Assembly: GCF_001658005.1 (NCBI RefSeq)
Contig: NZ_CP015986.1
Location: 2,481,501 to 2,545,500, forward strand
Direction of reading: 5' to 3'
Length of the DNA stretch: 64,000 nt
From: Sphingobium sp. EP60837
Lineage (GTDB): Bacteria > Pseudomonadota > Alphaproteobacteria > Sphingomonadales > Sphingomonadaceae
Below, one piece after another: positions 1 through 8,516 of this stretch; position 1 is the stretch's first letter, and each line of letters begins with the position of its first letter. The notes beneath the pieces were generated by a model. That model was not told where the DNA came from. It saw only the letters and a list, made by a program, of their open reading frames with translations, and made no database searches. The position numbers and the translations under genes are program-made.

Positions 1-1413
1 GAGATCCGCGTCTATTGGCTGGAACATGCCGATGCAGAAAAGCTGCTTCCTGTGCTGCAACAACTGGTCGGGCAATCCAGCAATTCAACGGTGGCCTCGT
101 CAATCCCGGCCGCGGGAAACGGAGCGGCTCCCCCTCCTGCGGCGCCTGCTGCTATGGTGTCGAATGGGCCGTCGGGCAGTGGCATTTCGACGCGGGGGCC
201 AGCGATCGTCACTCGCTATGAAGGCGCGAATGCGATCATCGTGGCGGCAAACAGCGACGTGCAGCGCATGTTGGGCGAAACAATCCGCCAGCTCGATACG
301 CGGCGCGAGCAGGTTCTAGTCGAGGCGATCATCGTGGAAATCAGCGATGCCGCTGCCAAGAAGCTGGGCGTCCAGTTCCTGATCGGCAGCACCAAGACGG
401 GGTTTGCCGCCACCAACTATTCCAACGCCTCGCCCAATCTGTTGACGCTGGCGGGGGCGATTGGGGCGAACGAACTTGGCAAGACTACGACGACGGTCGT
501 CAACGGCGGGGTGACCACGACCACGACCACGACTGAAAATAGCAATTTGGCCAGCACATTGCAGCAGGCAGCTGTCGATAGCCTTATGAACGCGACCGGC
601 GGTTTCGGCGGAGTTGCGACGCAGATCGGCCGCAACGGGATTTTCGGCGCGATTATCAACGCGGTGAGGTCCGACACCGACAGCAATATTCTGTCCACCC
701 CTTCGGTGATGACGTTGGATAATCAAAAGGCGTCGATCCTGGTGGGGCAGCAGGTGCCGATCACAACTGGCGAAGCGCTGAGCCAGAATTTCGATAATCA
801 GTTCCGCACCGTTCAGCGGCAGGATGTGGGCATCAAGCTAGAGGTGAAGCCGCAAATCAATACCGGCGGCGCGATCAAGCTGTTCCTCAGGCAGGAAGTA
901 TCCAGCGTTGCGGGGCCTGTCAGCAACAACAACAGCGACCTCATCATAAACAAGCGCGAGATCGAGACGACCGTGACGGTCGATGATGGCGAGATATTGG
1001 CGCTGGGCGGTCTGCTGGATGACAATGAGCGCAAGACGATCGAGCGCATTCCGCTGCTGTCCGACATCCCGGGTCTTGGCGAACTGTTCAAATCGCGTTC
1101 GAAGAGCCGGACCAAGACGAATTTGATGGTCTTCATCCGGCCGACCATCCTGCGGTCCAAGGAGGATGCGCAGCGTCTGACGCAGCAGCGCTATGGCTAT
1201 GTTCGCGGTATGCAGTTGCGGCGCAATCCGGATGTAGAGCCGAGCATCGACGAGTTGGTGCGCGACTATATGGGGGCAGAGCCGCCTGCCGCTGCGCCAC
1301 AGCCGGGCGACGCGGTGGTGCAGCCTGCGGCAGAGGTGATCGAGCCCACCTCACGCCAGTCAAGCAGCGTGGCGCGGCCGGTGGGTGCGCCGATTAGTGG
1401 GAGGGAGCGGTGA
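1..1413 (+). CDS. gspD: Type II secretion secretin GspD (5' end cut off)
   Basis: The outer-membrane secretin forms the exit channel of the type II secretion system. The reading frame is open from base 1, so the N-terminus lies outside the window; about 470 residues are visible. The first residues (YWLEHADAEKLLPVLQQL) match an N-domain repeat. The C-terminal secretin domain is clear: DSNILSTPSVMTLDN, VGQQVPITTG, a VTVDDGEILALGGL segment, the LLSDIPGLGELF signature and a KTNLMVFIRPTIL end. A Thr-rich stretch (about bases 484-535, including seven Thr in a row) lies in a variable loop. A proline/alanine-rich tail follows the channel domain and could be the pilotin-binding region (inference). It is first of the visible gsp genes; gspE follows after about 70 bases. 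Confidence 0.95.
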   Translation, partial: EIRVYWLEHADAEKLLPVLQQLVGQSSNSTVASSIPAAGNGAAPPPAAPAAMVSNGPSGSGISTRGPAIVTRYEGANAIIVAANSDVQRMLGETIRQLDTRREQVLVEAIIVEISDAAAKKLGVQFLIGSTKTGFAATNYSNASPNLLTLAGAIGANELGKTTTTVVNGGVTTTTTTTENSNLASTLQQAAVDSLMNATGGFGGVATQIGRNGIFGAIINAVRSDTDSNILSTPSVMTLDNQKASILVGQQVPITTGEALSQNFDNQFRTVQRQDVGIKLEVKPQINTGGAIKLFLRQEVSSVAGPVSNNNSDLIINKREIETTVTVDDGEILALGGLLDDNERKTIERIPLLSDIPGLGELFKSRSKSRTKTNLMVFIRPTILRSKEDAQRLTQQRYGYVRGMQLRRNPDVEPSIDELVRDYMGAEPPAAAPQPGDAVVQPAAEVIEPTSRQSSSVARPVGAPISGRER

Positions 1414-1482
1414 TCCTTTCTCGACCTCCGTTTGCCCTGGGCTTCTCTGGTTTCAACAAGTCCCGTCCGAGTGGAGGATAGG

Positions 1483-3027
1483 GTGAGCCAACCCGCGTCC
1501 GATCATTCCGAGATCACGCCGCACTATGCCCCGCGCGCCGTGGATATTCCCTATGTCTTCGCGCGCAGGCATGGCGTCGTCATGCTGCCGCTGGACGGCG
1601 AGCGGTTGACTATCGCTGTGCGCGAGGGGAGTGATCCGCGTGTGTTGCTGGAGGTGCGGAGGCATCTTGCGCGCAGTTTTGACGTCCGGTTTGTCGATGG
1701 CGTGCAGTTCGACAGGCATCTGTCCGATCATTATGCGATGGAGGGTAGCGCGGCGGCCATGGCGGGGTCGCTTGATGTGGGTGCGGACGAGCTGGACATT
1801 CTGGCTGCCGACATTCCGACGGCGGATGACCTGCTCGACAGCGCGGACGATGCTCCAGCGATCCGGCTGATCAACGGCATCATTGCGGAGGCGGCCCGGC
1901 AGGGGGTCTCGGACATTCATATCGAGCCTTATGAGACCGGATTGGTCGTGCGGATGCGGATTGACGGCGTGCTGCGGGAGACGCTGCGCATGCCGCCGTA
2001 TGTCGCGCCGGTGGTCGTCAGCCGCATCAAGGTGATGGCGCGGCTCGACATTGCCGAGCGGCGCGTGCCGCAGGACGGGCGTATCGGCCTGACGCTGGGC
2101 GGCAAGCTGCTCGACGTGCGCGTATCGACCTTGCCGAGCAGGGCCGGGGAGCGGGTAGTGCTGCGTATTCTCGACAAGGAGAATGCGGGCATGAACCTGG
2201 ACCTGCTGGGCATGGCGGGGGCAGCGGATCGAATTTTCCGTGAAGGATTGCAAGAACCGAACGGGATTATTCTGGTCACCGGGCCGACCGGGTCGGGGAA
2301 GACGACGACGCTCTATGCGGGCCTGAGGCAGTTGAATGATGGGACCCGGAACATCCTGACCGTTGAGGACCCGGTCGAATATGCGGTGGAGGGTGTCGGG
2401 CAGACGCAGGTCAATGCCAAGGTGGGCCTTACCTTCGGGGCGGGGTTGCGGGCGATCTTGCGGCAGGACCCCGATGTGGTGATGGTCGGTGAAATCCGTG
2501 ACCGTGAGACGGCGGAGATCGCGGTGCAGGCGTCGCTGACGGGGCATCTGGTGCTGTCCACTGTGCATACCAATGACGCGGTGGGTGCGATCACGCGGAT
2601 GCGGGACATGCGGGTGGAGCCATTTCTACTGGCATCGACGCTGCGCGCGGTAATCGCCCAGCGGCTGGTGAGGCGGCTGTGCCAGCATTGCCGGGAGCCG
2701 GTGCAGGCGGACAAGTCGGCGAGTGCGTTACTTGGTTTCGATCCCGGAACGATCATCTATCGCGCGCGCGGCTGCGAGGAGTGCAACGGGACGGGTTATA
2801 AGGGCCGGATCGGCGTGTTCGAGGCGATCCGGGTGGACGATACGATCCGTCGCCTGATCAACGATGGCGGTGACGAATCGCTGATCGCGCGCCACGCCTT
2901 CCTGAACGCGCCCAATCTGGGGTCGGCGGCGCGCGCGCTGGTGCGCGATGGGCAGACCACGGCGGAAGAAGCCATTCGCGTGTCGCGGCGCGACGCGGCG
3001 GAGGTGGAAACCATCGCCGATGGCTGA
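1483..3027 (+). CDS. gspE: Type II secretion ATPase GspE
   Basis: Cytoplasmic hexameric ATPase that drives pseudopilus assembly. An N-terminal T2SSE domain is followed by the ATPase core: Walker A GPTGSGKTTT near residue 267, the Walker B region DPDVVMVGEIRDRETAEIA, and the His box TGHLVLSTVHTND. The metal-binding four-Cys element that marks true GspE/PilB proteins is present (CQHC, then CEECNGTGYKG). I chose the GTG at 1483 because GGAG lies six bases upstream; in-frame TTG 1432 and GTG 1471 are possible but have poorer spacing. About 514 residues, normal for the family. It overlaps gspF by 8 bases. Confidence 0.95.
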   Translation: MSQPASDHSEITPHYAPRAVDIPYVFARRHGVVMLPLDGERLTIAVREGSDPRVLLEVRRHLARSFDVRFVDGVQFDRHLSDHYAMEGSAAAMAGSLDVGADELDILAADIPTADDLLDSADDAPAIRLINGIIAEAARQGVSDIHIEPYETGLVVRMRIDGVLRETLRMPPYVAPVVVSRIKVMARLDIAERRVPQDGRIGLTLGGKLLDVRVSTLPSRAGERVVLRILDKENAGMNLDLLGMAGAADRIFREGLQEPNGIILVTGPTGSGKTTTLYAGLRQLNDGTRNILTVEDPVEYAVEGVGQTQVNAKVGLTFGAGLRAILRQDPDVVMVGEIRDRETAEIAVQASLTGHLVLSTVHTNDAVGAITRMRDMRVEPFLLASTLRAVIAQRLVRRLCQHCREPVQADKSASALLGFDPGTIIYRARGCEECNGTGYKGRIGVFEAIRVDDTIRRLINDGGDESLIARHAFLNAPNLGSAARALVRDGQTTAEEAIRVSRRDAAEVETIADG

Positions 3028-4237
3028 GTTCGATTATATCGCCATCGATCCCGCAGGGAAGGAGCGGTCAGGCAAGGTCAAGGCCGACACGATCGATGAC
3101 GCCCGCGCCAGGCTGGACGGGCGCAAGCTGTTTATCGTGCGGATCGAGCCGGGCGCTGCCGAAAAAGCTGCGGAGCGGGCGGGCCTGTCGCTGCGCGCAC
3201 CGCGCTTGTCGGCCAAGGAACTGACGCTGTTCACTCGTCAGCTGTCCACGCTGATCCAGGTCAGCCCGCTGGAGGAATCCCTGCGCACGATCGGGCGGCA
3301 GAGTGAGCAGGCGCATGTGCGCGCCATCGTCAGTAAGGTCCATTCGGGCGTGCTGGAAGGACGGCGGTTAGCGGACGCACTGGGCGCGGAACCGAAAAGT
3401 TTTCCTCCACTTTACCGCGCGATGATTTCCGCGGGTGAAAGCTCGGGGAGCCTGCCGACGATCATGGAGCGCCTGTCCGATCTGATGGAGCGGCAGGCTA
3501 TCATCCGGTCAAAGGTGCTGACGGCGATCGCCTATCCCAGCGTGCTTGCCGCTTTTGCGGTGTGCGTGGTCGCGGCGCTGATGATCTTCGTGGTGCCCAA
3601 AGTGGTCGAGCAGTTCGATACGGTGGGACAGGATCTGCCGTTGCTGACACGGATGGTGATGGGAATTTCAGCCTTTCTGGCGGGCTATTGGTGGCTGCTG
3701 GCGATGCTGATCGGGGTCGCGGCGCTTGGCTTCTGGAGGGCGCTGCAGGTCGAAAGTTTCCGCTATCGCTTTGACGCCGGGTTGCTGCGGCTACCGTTGT
3801 TGGGACGATTGATCCGCGATTTGCATGCGGCGCGGATGGCGCGGACCTTGTCCACCATGGTGGCGAGCCGCCTGCCGTTGATGGAGGGGCTGTCGCTTAC
3901 CACACAGACCGTCCACAATCGGGTGCTGCGGCAAGCTTCGGAAGAGATTGTCGAGGCTATTCGCGGCGGCGGGAGTCTATCGGCGGCCTTGCGGCGGGCG
4001 GGCGTGTTTCCGCCGCTGCTCGTCTATCTAGCGGCGAGCGGCGAGAGCGCGGGGCGACTGGACACGATGCTGGAGCGGGCGGCCGAATATCTCGAGCGGG
4101 AGTTTGACAGCTTCACCTCAGCGGCTCTTGCGATGCTGGAGCCGGTCATCATCATCCTGATGGGCGGAATCGTCGCCGTGATCATCCTGTCCATCCTGCT
4201 GCCGATCCTGCAATTGCAGAGTCTTACGGGGGCTTGA
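3020..4237 (+). CDS. gspF: Type II secretion inner-membrane platform protein GspF
   Basis: Polytopic inner-membrane platform protein that couples the GspE motor to pseudopilin assembly. About 405 residues starting MAEFDYIAIDPAGKERSGKV, the normal GspF beginning. Two T2SSF cytoplasmic domains are visible (LTLFTRQLSTLIQVSPLEES and ARTLSTMVASRLPLMEGL), each with the SGESSG/SGESAG turn, separated by hydrophobic segments, and a last membrane helix near the C-terminus (VIIILMGGIVAVIILSILLP). The ATG at 3020 overlaps the gspE stop; an in-frame start at 2948 would lie deep within gspE and is unlikely. Confidence 0.95.
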   Translation: MAEFDYIAIDPAGKERSGKVKADTIDDARARLDGRKLFIVRIEPGAAEKAAERAGLSLRAPRLSAKELTLFTRQLSTLIQVSPLEESLRTIGRQSEQAHVRAIVSKVHSGVLEGRRLADALGAEPKSFPPLYRAMISAGESSGSLPTIMERLSDLMERQAIIRSKVLTAIAYPSVLAAFAVCVVAALMIFVVPKVVEQFDTVGQDLPLLTRMVMGISAFLAGYWWLLAMLIGVAALGFWRALQVESFRYRFDAGLLRLPLLGRLIRDLHAARMARTLSTMVASRLPLMEGLSLTTQTVHNRVLRQASEEIVEAIRGGGSLSAALRRAGVFPPLLVYLAASGESAGRLDTMLERAAEYLEREFDSFTSAALAMLEPVIIILMGGIVAVIILSILLPILQLQSLTGA

Positions 4238-4246
4238 GGAGTGTTT

Positions 4247-4825
4247 ATGGTTTTTCGACTTCAGCGTGACTCAAATACGTCCCTCCCTCTCAAGGAAAAG
4301 GCAGCGGGTGGGTACGCCACGCAGCGCCTGCGTCAGTTTGGACAGGCGCTAAGCTCGCTCCGCTCGCTACCCACCCCCAACCCCTCCCTTGGAAGGGAGG
4401 GGAGGATTCATGAAGGCGGCTTCACGCTCGTCGAACTGATGGTCGTCATCGTCATCATCGGCCTGCTGGCGACGATCGTGGCGATCAACGTCATTCCGGC
4501 GACGGACACGGCGCGTGTGGAGAAGGCGAAGGCGGACATCGCCACCATCGAGCAGGCGCTGGAGCAATATCGGCTCGACAATCTCACCTATCCGTCTGCG
4601 ACCGATGGACTGCAGGCGCTGATCAGCCCGCCTGCTTCCTTGCCTCAGCCGCAACGCTACAGGCGGGGCGGTTACATCAAGAAGCTGCCCAATGATCCGT
4701 GGGGCAGGTCCTACAGCTATGCGATGCCCGGACGGAAGGGAGCGTTCGACATCAGCTCTCTAGGCGCGGACGGTCAGCCGGGCGGCGACAATGAAAATGC
4801 CGATATCTACTCAAGCGAGCTTTGA
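4247..4825 (+). CDS. gspG: Major pseudopilin GspG with an abnormally long leader
   Basis: Major subunit of the T2SS pseudopilus. The mature start is unmistakable: GG then FTLVELMVVIVIIGLLA, with Glu at +5, followed by the GspG body (NDPWGRSYSYAMPG and DISSLGADGQPGG, including the Ca-site region). ATG 4247 has a strong GAGGAG upstream, but it gives a 58-residue leader, whereas GspG leaders are normally about 6-10 residues. The extra leader is encoded by a palindromic repeat (separate entry). No ATG, GTG or TTG gives a short leader in this frame; ATT 4406 would, but ATT starts are very rare. ATG 4410 is out of frame. Overlaps gspH by 35 bases. Confidence 0.9.
   Translation: MVFRLQRDSNTSLPLKEKAAGGYATQRLRQFGQALSSLRSLPTPNPSLGREGRIHEGGFTLVELMVVIVIIGLLATIVAINVIPATDTARVEKAKADIATIEQALEQYRLDNLTYPSATDGLQALISPPASLPQPQRYRRGGYIKKLPNDPWGRSYSYAMPGRKGAFDISSLGADGQPGGDNENADIYSSEL
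4280..4404. repeat. Palindromic repeat element inside the gspG leader
   Basis: About 125 bp built from nested inverted repeats. The outer arms are TCCCTCCCTCTCAAGG (4280-4295) against a near-complement at 4387-4404. Next come GGGTGGGTA (4306-4314) and TACCCACCC (4368-4376), then AGCGCCTG (4323-4330) and CAGGCGCT (4343-4350). The right end contains a perfect hairpin with 10-bp arms (4381-4402, CCCCTCCCTT/AAGGGAGGGG). This looks like the intergenic REP-type elements of sphingomonads (from memory; not searched). It is unusual because it is read through as protein in frame with GspG. Confidence 0.75.
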
Positions 4826-5306
4826 GCTGCGCTCCTCTTTCCCGGCTTCGTTGAATAGGGACGGAAGCGGGGATGCAGGGTTTACCTTGATCGAGCTGAT
4901 GGTCGTGCTGACGATCATCGGCTTCATTTCCGCTACGGTGATCCTGGCGATGCCGGACCCGCGCGGGCGCGTGATCGAAGACGCCGACCGCTTTGCCGCG
5001 CGCGTTGCCGCCGCGCGCGACGAAGCGGTCGTGACGGCCCGTCCGATGGGCGTGTGGGTTTCGGCCTCAGGCTATGGGTTTCAGCGCCGTGAAGGCGCGC
5101 AATGGGTTCCTTTGGAAGACAAGCCATTCGTCACGGCCAATTGGAAGACGGGCACGCGCGCGCTGGTCGGAAAGGACGGACGGCAGCAGATCGGATTTGA
5201 TGGCACGGGCCTGCCGACGGACGCCATGACGGTGACGCTGGCGCGCGAGGCGGAGCGGGTGGCCGTGACCGTCGATATGGCTGGAAAGGTCATGGTCGGT
5301 GGCTGA
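4791..5306 (+). CDS. gspH: Minor pseudopilin GspH
   Basis: Minor pseudopilin of the T2SS tip complex. The class III signal peptide cleavage site is AG then FTLIELMVVLTIIGF, followed by a GspH-like beta-rich body of about 140 residues. ATG 4791 gives a 30-residue leader and overlaps gspG by 35 bases. An in-frame TTG at 4851 would give a normal 10-residue leader (MNRDGSGDAG) but has no obvious ribosome-binding site, so the start is uncertain. The stop overlaps the GTG start of gspI. Confidence 0.87.
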   Translation: MKMPISTQASFELRSSFPASLNRDGSGDAGFTLIELMVVLTIIGFISATVILAMPDPRGRVIEDADRFAARVAAARDEAVVTARPMGVWVSASGYGFQRREGAQWVPLEDKPFVTANWKTGTRALVGKDGRQQIGFDGTGLPTDAMTVTLAREAERVAVTVDMAGKVMVGG

Positions 5307-5688
5307 AGGCGTTCGTCCGCAATGTCGTCGCGCTGCGGAGAGCGGCTTTACCTTGCTGGAGATGCTGGTCGCGTTGGCCGTGTTCAGCCTGGCGGCATTG
5401 GCTCTCGTCCGGTTGCAGGGCGTGACGCTGCGGACGGCGGCCGACCTCGACAGCAAGGCGCTGGGACAGATTGTCGCACGAAACCTGATGGTCGAGACGC
5501 AGACCGATCCCGCTCCGCCCGCGGTTGGGAGCGAGCAGGGGGAGGTCGATAATGGCGGCCGGCGCTGGCGCTGGAACCGCGAAGTCCGAGCTATGGACGA
5601 CAAGCGGCTGTTGCAGGTCAATCTGACCGTCGATGGGCAGGGCGGCGCTTCGCCTGTTGTGCTGAGCTTTGTGCGAGTGGTGCAGTGA
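5299..5688 (+). CDS. gspI: Minor pseudopilin GspI
   Basis: Minor pseudopilin that nucleates the GspI-J-K tip complex. 129 residues from GTG 5299, overlapping gspH by 8 bases. A 16-residue leader ends in ESG before FTLLEMLVALAVFSLAAL, the canonical prepilin N-terminus with Glu +5. The mature part (LVRLQGVTLRTAADLDSKALGQIVARN...) fits GspI: LA(A)RNL(M)VE followed by GxRWRWNREV. Its stop TGA overlaps the GTG start of gspJ by four bases. Confidence 0.9.
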   Translation: MAEGVRPQCRRAAESGFTLLEMLVALAVFSLAALALVRLQGVTLRTAADLDSKALGQIVARNLMVETQTDPAPPAVGSEQGEVDNGGRRWRWNREVRAMDDKRLLQVNLTVDGQGGASPVVLSFVRVVQ

Positions 5689-6428
5689 TTGGGCAGCCGC
5701 TCCCCTGGTTCGTTTCGAGCAGAGGTGATGAAGGTGGTGCATGCACTATCCGTTTCTTGGCCCTTCGGCGATGCTCAGGACGGGCTTCGCGCGAAACGAA
5801 CGGGGGTGGGCAGCAGGGTTTCACCCTGATCGAGCTGCTTGTCGCGCTGATGATCTTCGCGATGATAGCGGCGGCGGGGGTATTGTTGTTGGGCAACAGC
5901 GTGTCGGCGCAGGCGCAGATCAAGACGCGGCTGGACGATATGGCGGCGGTGCAGCGTGCGGGCGGCGCTCTGGCCGCCGATCTGGGCCAAGCGGTTCCGC
6001 GGATCAGCCGCACCGAAGCCGGCACGCTGGCCCCTGCTTTCTGGTCGCACCGAGAGGGAGAGGCGGCGCCAGTCCTGCAGTTCGTCAGGGGCGGGTGGGA
6101 CAATCTGGGCGAGTTGCCGCGGCCATCGCTCCAAAAGGTCGAATATTGGGTGCGACAGGGAAGGCTGGAGCGGCGGACCTATGCGCAGGTTGATGGCGCG
6201 GCGGGGGACGAACCTGCTGCGTTGCTGGAGAATGTCGATGATGTCGCGCTGCGCTTCCGCGACGGGCAAGGCGAATGGCGGGACGAATGGACGCCAACGC
6301 AGCCTGACCTGATGCCGCGCGCCTTGGAGATGACGGTGACACGCACAGGCGAGCCGCCGGTCACCCTGCGCTTTCTGGTGGGGCCGGGCCCTGCGGAAAA
6401 GCTGCAGGAGGAGGCTGCCAATGGCTGA
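5685..6428 (+). CDS. gspJ: Minor pseudopilin GspJ with a long, repeat-derived leader
   Basis: Minor pseudopilin. The mature start is QQG then FTLIELLVALMIFAMIAAAGV, and the body contains the GspJ region VEYWVRQGRLERRTYAQ. GTG 5685 overlaps the gspI stop (GTGA) and gives a 45-residue leader; an in-frame TTG at 5757 would give 21 residues. The extended leader is encoded by an inverted repeat at 5708-5801 that belongs to the same family as the element at 26863-26956. 247 residues from GTG. Overlaps gspK by 8 bases. Confidence 0.88.
   Translation: MIGQPLPWFVSSRGDEGGACTIRFLALRRCSGRASRETNGGGQQGFTLIELLVALMIFAMIAAAGVLLLGNSVSAQAQIKTRLDDMAAVQRAGGALAADLGQAVPRISRTEAGTLAPAFWSHREGEAAPVLQFVRGGWDNLGELPRPSLQKVEYWVRQGRLERRTYAQVDGAAGDEPAALLENVDDVALRFRDGQGEWRDEWTPTQPDLMPRALEMTVTRTGEPPVTLRFLVGPGPAEKLQEEAANG
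5708..5801. repeat. Inverted-repeat element inside the gspJ leader
   Basis: Arms GTTCGTTTCGAGC (5708-5720) and GCGCGAAACGAAC (5789-5801) are complementary with one mismatch and lie about 68 bases apart. The same arm sequences bound the non-coding element at 26863-26956, so this is a dispersed family with at least two copies in the window. Here the whole element is translated in frame upstream of the GspJ cleavage site. Confidence 0.75.
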
Positions 6429-7410
6429 TCCTGGCAAATCGGGGGAGCGGGGTGCGGCCCTGCTGACGGTGCTGCTGCTGGTGGCGGTGATGGCTGTCGT
6501 TGCGTCCACGGCGTTGGAGCGGCTGGCGCTGGCGACACGAATGACGGGCAATGGCGGTGCTGTCGACCAGGCGCGCGCCTTCGCGGATGCAGGGGCAGAG
6601 ATTGCGCGTCTGCGGATAGGCGATCTCGTCTCCGCCAATCCCGGCAAGACGACGCTCGCAGGCAATTGGATGGGAACGCCCCAGCCGGTTGCCGTGCCGG
6701 GTGGCGTCGCGGCGGCGCGGGTGACCGATGCAGGCAACTGCTTCAACCTCAACAGCGTGGTGGCCGGTGAGAATGAGGCCAATCTGAAGGTCCGCCCGGT
6801 CGGTGTCTCGCAATTCCAGGCCCTCTTGCAGACCCTGGGCGTCGATGCGCGGCAGGCGCAGGTGGCGGCGGCGTCGCTGGGCGACTGGATCGACAGTGAC
6901 AACGTGCCGCAGCCGGGCGGAGCGGAGGATGAGACCTATGTGCAGGCGGCGCGGCCCTACCGCACCGCCAACCGCTTTATGATCGACGCCAGCGAATTGC
7001 GGGCGGTCCATGGCGTGACGCCCGCCATTTACGATCTGGCGCGCCCGTGGGTCTGCGCGCTGCCGACAGCGGATCTATCGCCGATCAACATCAATACGTT
7101 GCTGCCCGATCAGGCGGTGTTGTTCGCCATGCTGCTGCAGGGGCAGGTGAGCGTGGCGCAGGCGCGGCAATTGCTGGCGCAGCGGCCAGCCGATGGGTAC
7201 GGCAGCACGGTGCAATTCTGGGCGCCGCTCGCCAGCCAAGGTATCAATCCGCTTGAGGAAGCGGCCAATCAGGTCAAGTTGACGACAGGATTTTTCGGGG
7301 TGGAAGTAACGGTGGACGTTGGGGGAACGCAGGTTGTGGAACGGGCGCTGATCGATGCCCGGCAGAGCCCGGCAATGTTGATCCGCCGCAGCTGGGGAAG
7401 CGGCGCGTGA
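6421..7410 (+). CDS. gspK: Minor pseudopilin GspK
   Basis: Largest minor pseudopilin, which caps the tip complex and carries an inserted alpha domain. 329 residues. A short leader (MADPGKSGERG) precedes the hydrophobic helix AALLTVLLLVAVMAVVASTALERLALATRM. There is no Glu at +5, which is usual for GspK. Typical family features follow: DAGNCFNLNSV, SLGDWIDSD, PYRTANRFMIDASELRAVHGV and LSPININTL. Overlaps gspJ by 8 bases and gspL by 4, consistent with one translationally coupled operon. Confidence 0.92.
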   Translation: MADPGKSGERGAALLTVLLLVAVMAVVASTALERLALATRMTGNGGAVDQARAFADAGAEIARLRIGDLVSANPGKTTLAGNWMGTPQPVAVPGGVAAARVTDAGNCFNLNSVVAGENEANLKVRPVGVSQFQALLQTLGVDARQAQVAAASLGDWIDSDNVPQPGGAEDETYVQAARPYRTANRFMIDASELRAVHGVTPAIYDLARPWVCALPTADLSPININTLLPDQAVLFAMLLQGQVSVAQARQLLAQRPADGYGSTVQFWAPLASQGINPLEEAANQVKLTTGFFGVEVTVDVGGTQVVERALIDARQSPAMLIRRSWGSGA

Positions 7411-8516
7411 GCGTGCGCGATGGCTTGATCCTGGCGCTGCCCGAACAGGGTGAGCCGTTCTGGATACGCGTCGCCGATGGCGCCGTGGCGCAGAGTGGGA
7501 CGGGCACCAATTGGCTCGCCGCCTGCGGATTTACGGCTTTGCCCGCTGACGCTGTGGTGATGCTGGTCCCGCCAGCGGGCCTGGTGACACTGCATTGGGC
7601 AGTTTATCCCGAGCTTGCCCCACGGCAGGGGCGGGCGGCCGCGCGGCTGGCGGCGCTGGGGGGAGCCATTGTTCCTGCCGACCAGCTCTTTGCCGCGGCG
7701 AATGAAAATGATGACCCGGCTCTTCCCCATATCCTCGCGGTAGCGGCGCGGAGCGACATGCAGCATTGGCTGCTTTGGGCGCAGCATCACGGACTGGACC
7801 CGGATATCATCGTGCCCGCGCCATTGTTGCTGCCAGAGCCGGTCGAGGGCGTGGCGCACGGCGAGTTGGCCGGCGAACGGCTGCTGAGAGGGAAGGACGT
7901 CGCCCTTGCGGGAGATCTGGCGTTGATCCTGCCTGCTGATGCGGTGATGGAGCAGGTTTTGCCGGATCAGCTGGTCGAACGGGCCGTTGCGGCGCTGGCC
8001 CGGCCGCCGCTGGACATGCGGCAGTGCGATTTCGCCAAAAGGGTGCGCCGGACTGTCGACAAACGGACGATCGCACGCATTCTTTTGTGGAGCGCGCTGA
8101 TCCTGCTAGCGAGCCTGCTGATCACGTTGATCGGCGTAGTGCGACAGCATGTGGCGGCGAGCAACATTGATGCGCAGAGCCTGGCGTTGGCGCGGCAGGT
8201 GGCGCCGGGTGCGGGCGATCTGGATCAGGCGGAGGCGGAGATTGAGCGCCAACTGGCAGCGCGGGGCGCGGGGGCTTATGCCTTTACGGCGCCCGTCGCC
8301 GCTCTGCTCAGCGCCTTGCAGGATGCGCCTGCGGTCTCGCTGACCGCGCTTTCGCGAGAGCCGGACGGGATGATCCGCGCGACACTGGCTGCGGCCAAGG
8401 TGGAGGAGATCAACGCGGTGTTGCTGGGGCTTCAGGGGGCGGGCTTCACCATCACGGCGACGCCTTCGCAAGATCCGGGTGGGCGGGCGCTGGCCGACGT
8501 TACGGTGCGATCATAA
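7407..8516 (+). CDS. gspL: Type II secretion assembly protein GspL
   Basis: Bitopic inner-membrane protein that links GspE to GspM. 369 residues from GTG 7407 (GTGA overlap with gspK). An actin-like cytoplasmic domain of roughly 220 residues carries the DMQHWLLWAQHHGLDPDIIVPAP segment. It is followed by a single membrane helix (RILLWSALILLASLLITLIGVV) and a periplasmic ferredoxin-like domain (about residues 255-369). The family is divergent; the call rests on position, architecture and the cytoplasmic segment. The stop overlaps the gspM start by one base. Confidence 0.88.
   Translation: MSVRDGLILALPEQGEPFWIRVADGAVAQSGTGTNWLAACGFTALPADAVVMLVPPAGLVTLHWAVYPELAPRQGRAAARLAALGGAIVPADQLFAAANENDDPALPHILAVAARSDMQHWLLWAQHHGLDPDIIVPAPLLLPEPVEGVAHGELAGERLLRGKDVALAGDLALILPADAVMEQVLPDQLVERAVAALARPPLDMRQCDFAKRVRRTVDKRTIARILLWSALILLASLLITLIGVVRQHVAASNIDAQSLALARQVAPGAGDLDQAEAEIERQLAARGAGAYAFTAPVAALLSALQDAPAVSLTALSREPDGMIRATLAAAKVEEINAVLLGLQGAGFTITATPSQDPGGRALADVTVRS

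Noticed and set aside
1453..2568. 371-codon reverse-strand frame across gspE
   Set aside because: Antisense shadow of gspE with no recognisable motif.
4410..4425. ATG 4410 as the gspG start
   Set aside because: It would give an attractive short leader, but it is in a different frame from FTLVELMVV.
5775..6902. 375-codon reverse-strand frame across gspJ-gspK
   Set aside because: Shadow of two well-supported pseudopilin genes; composition is unlike a real protein.
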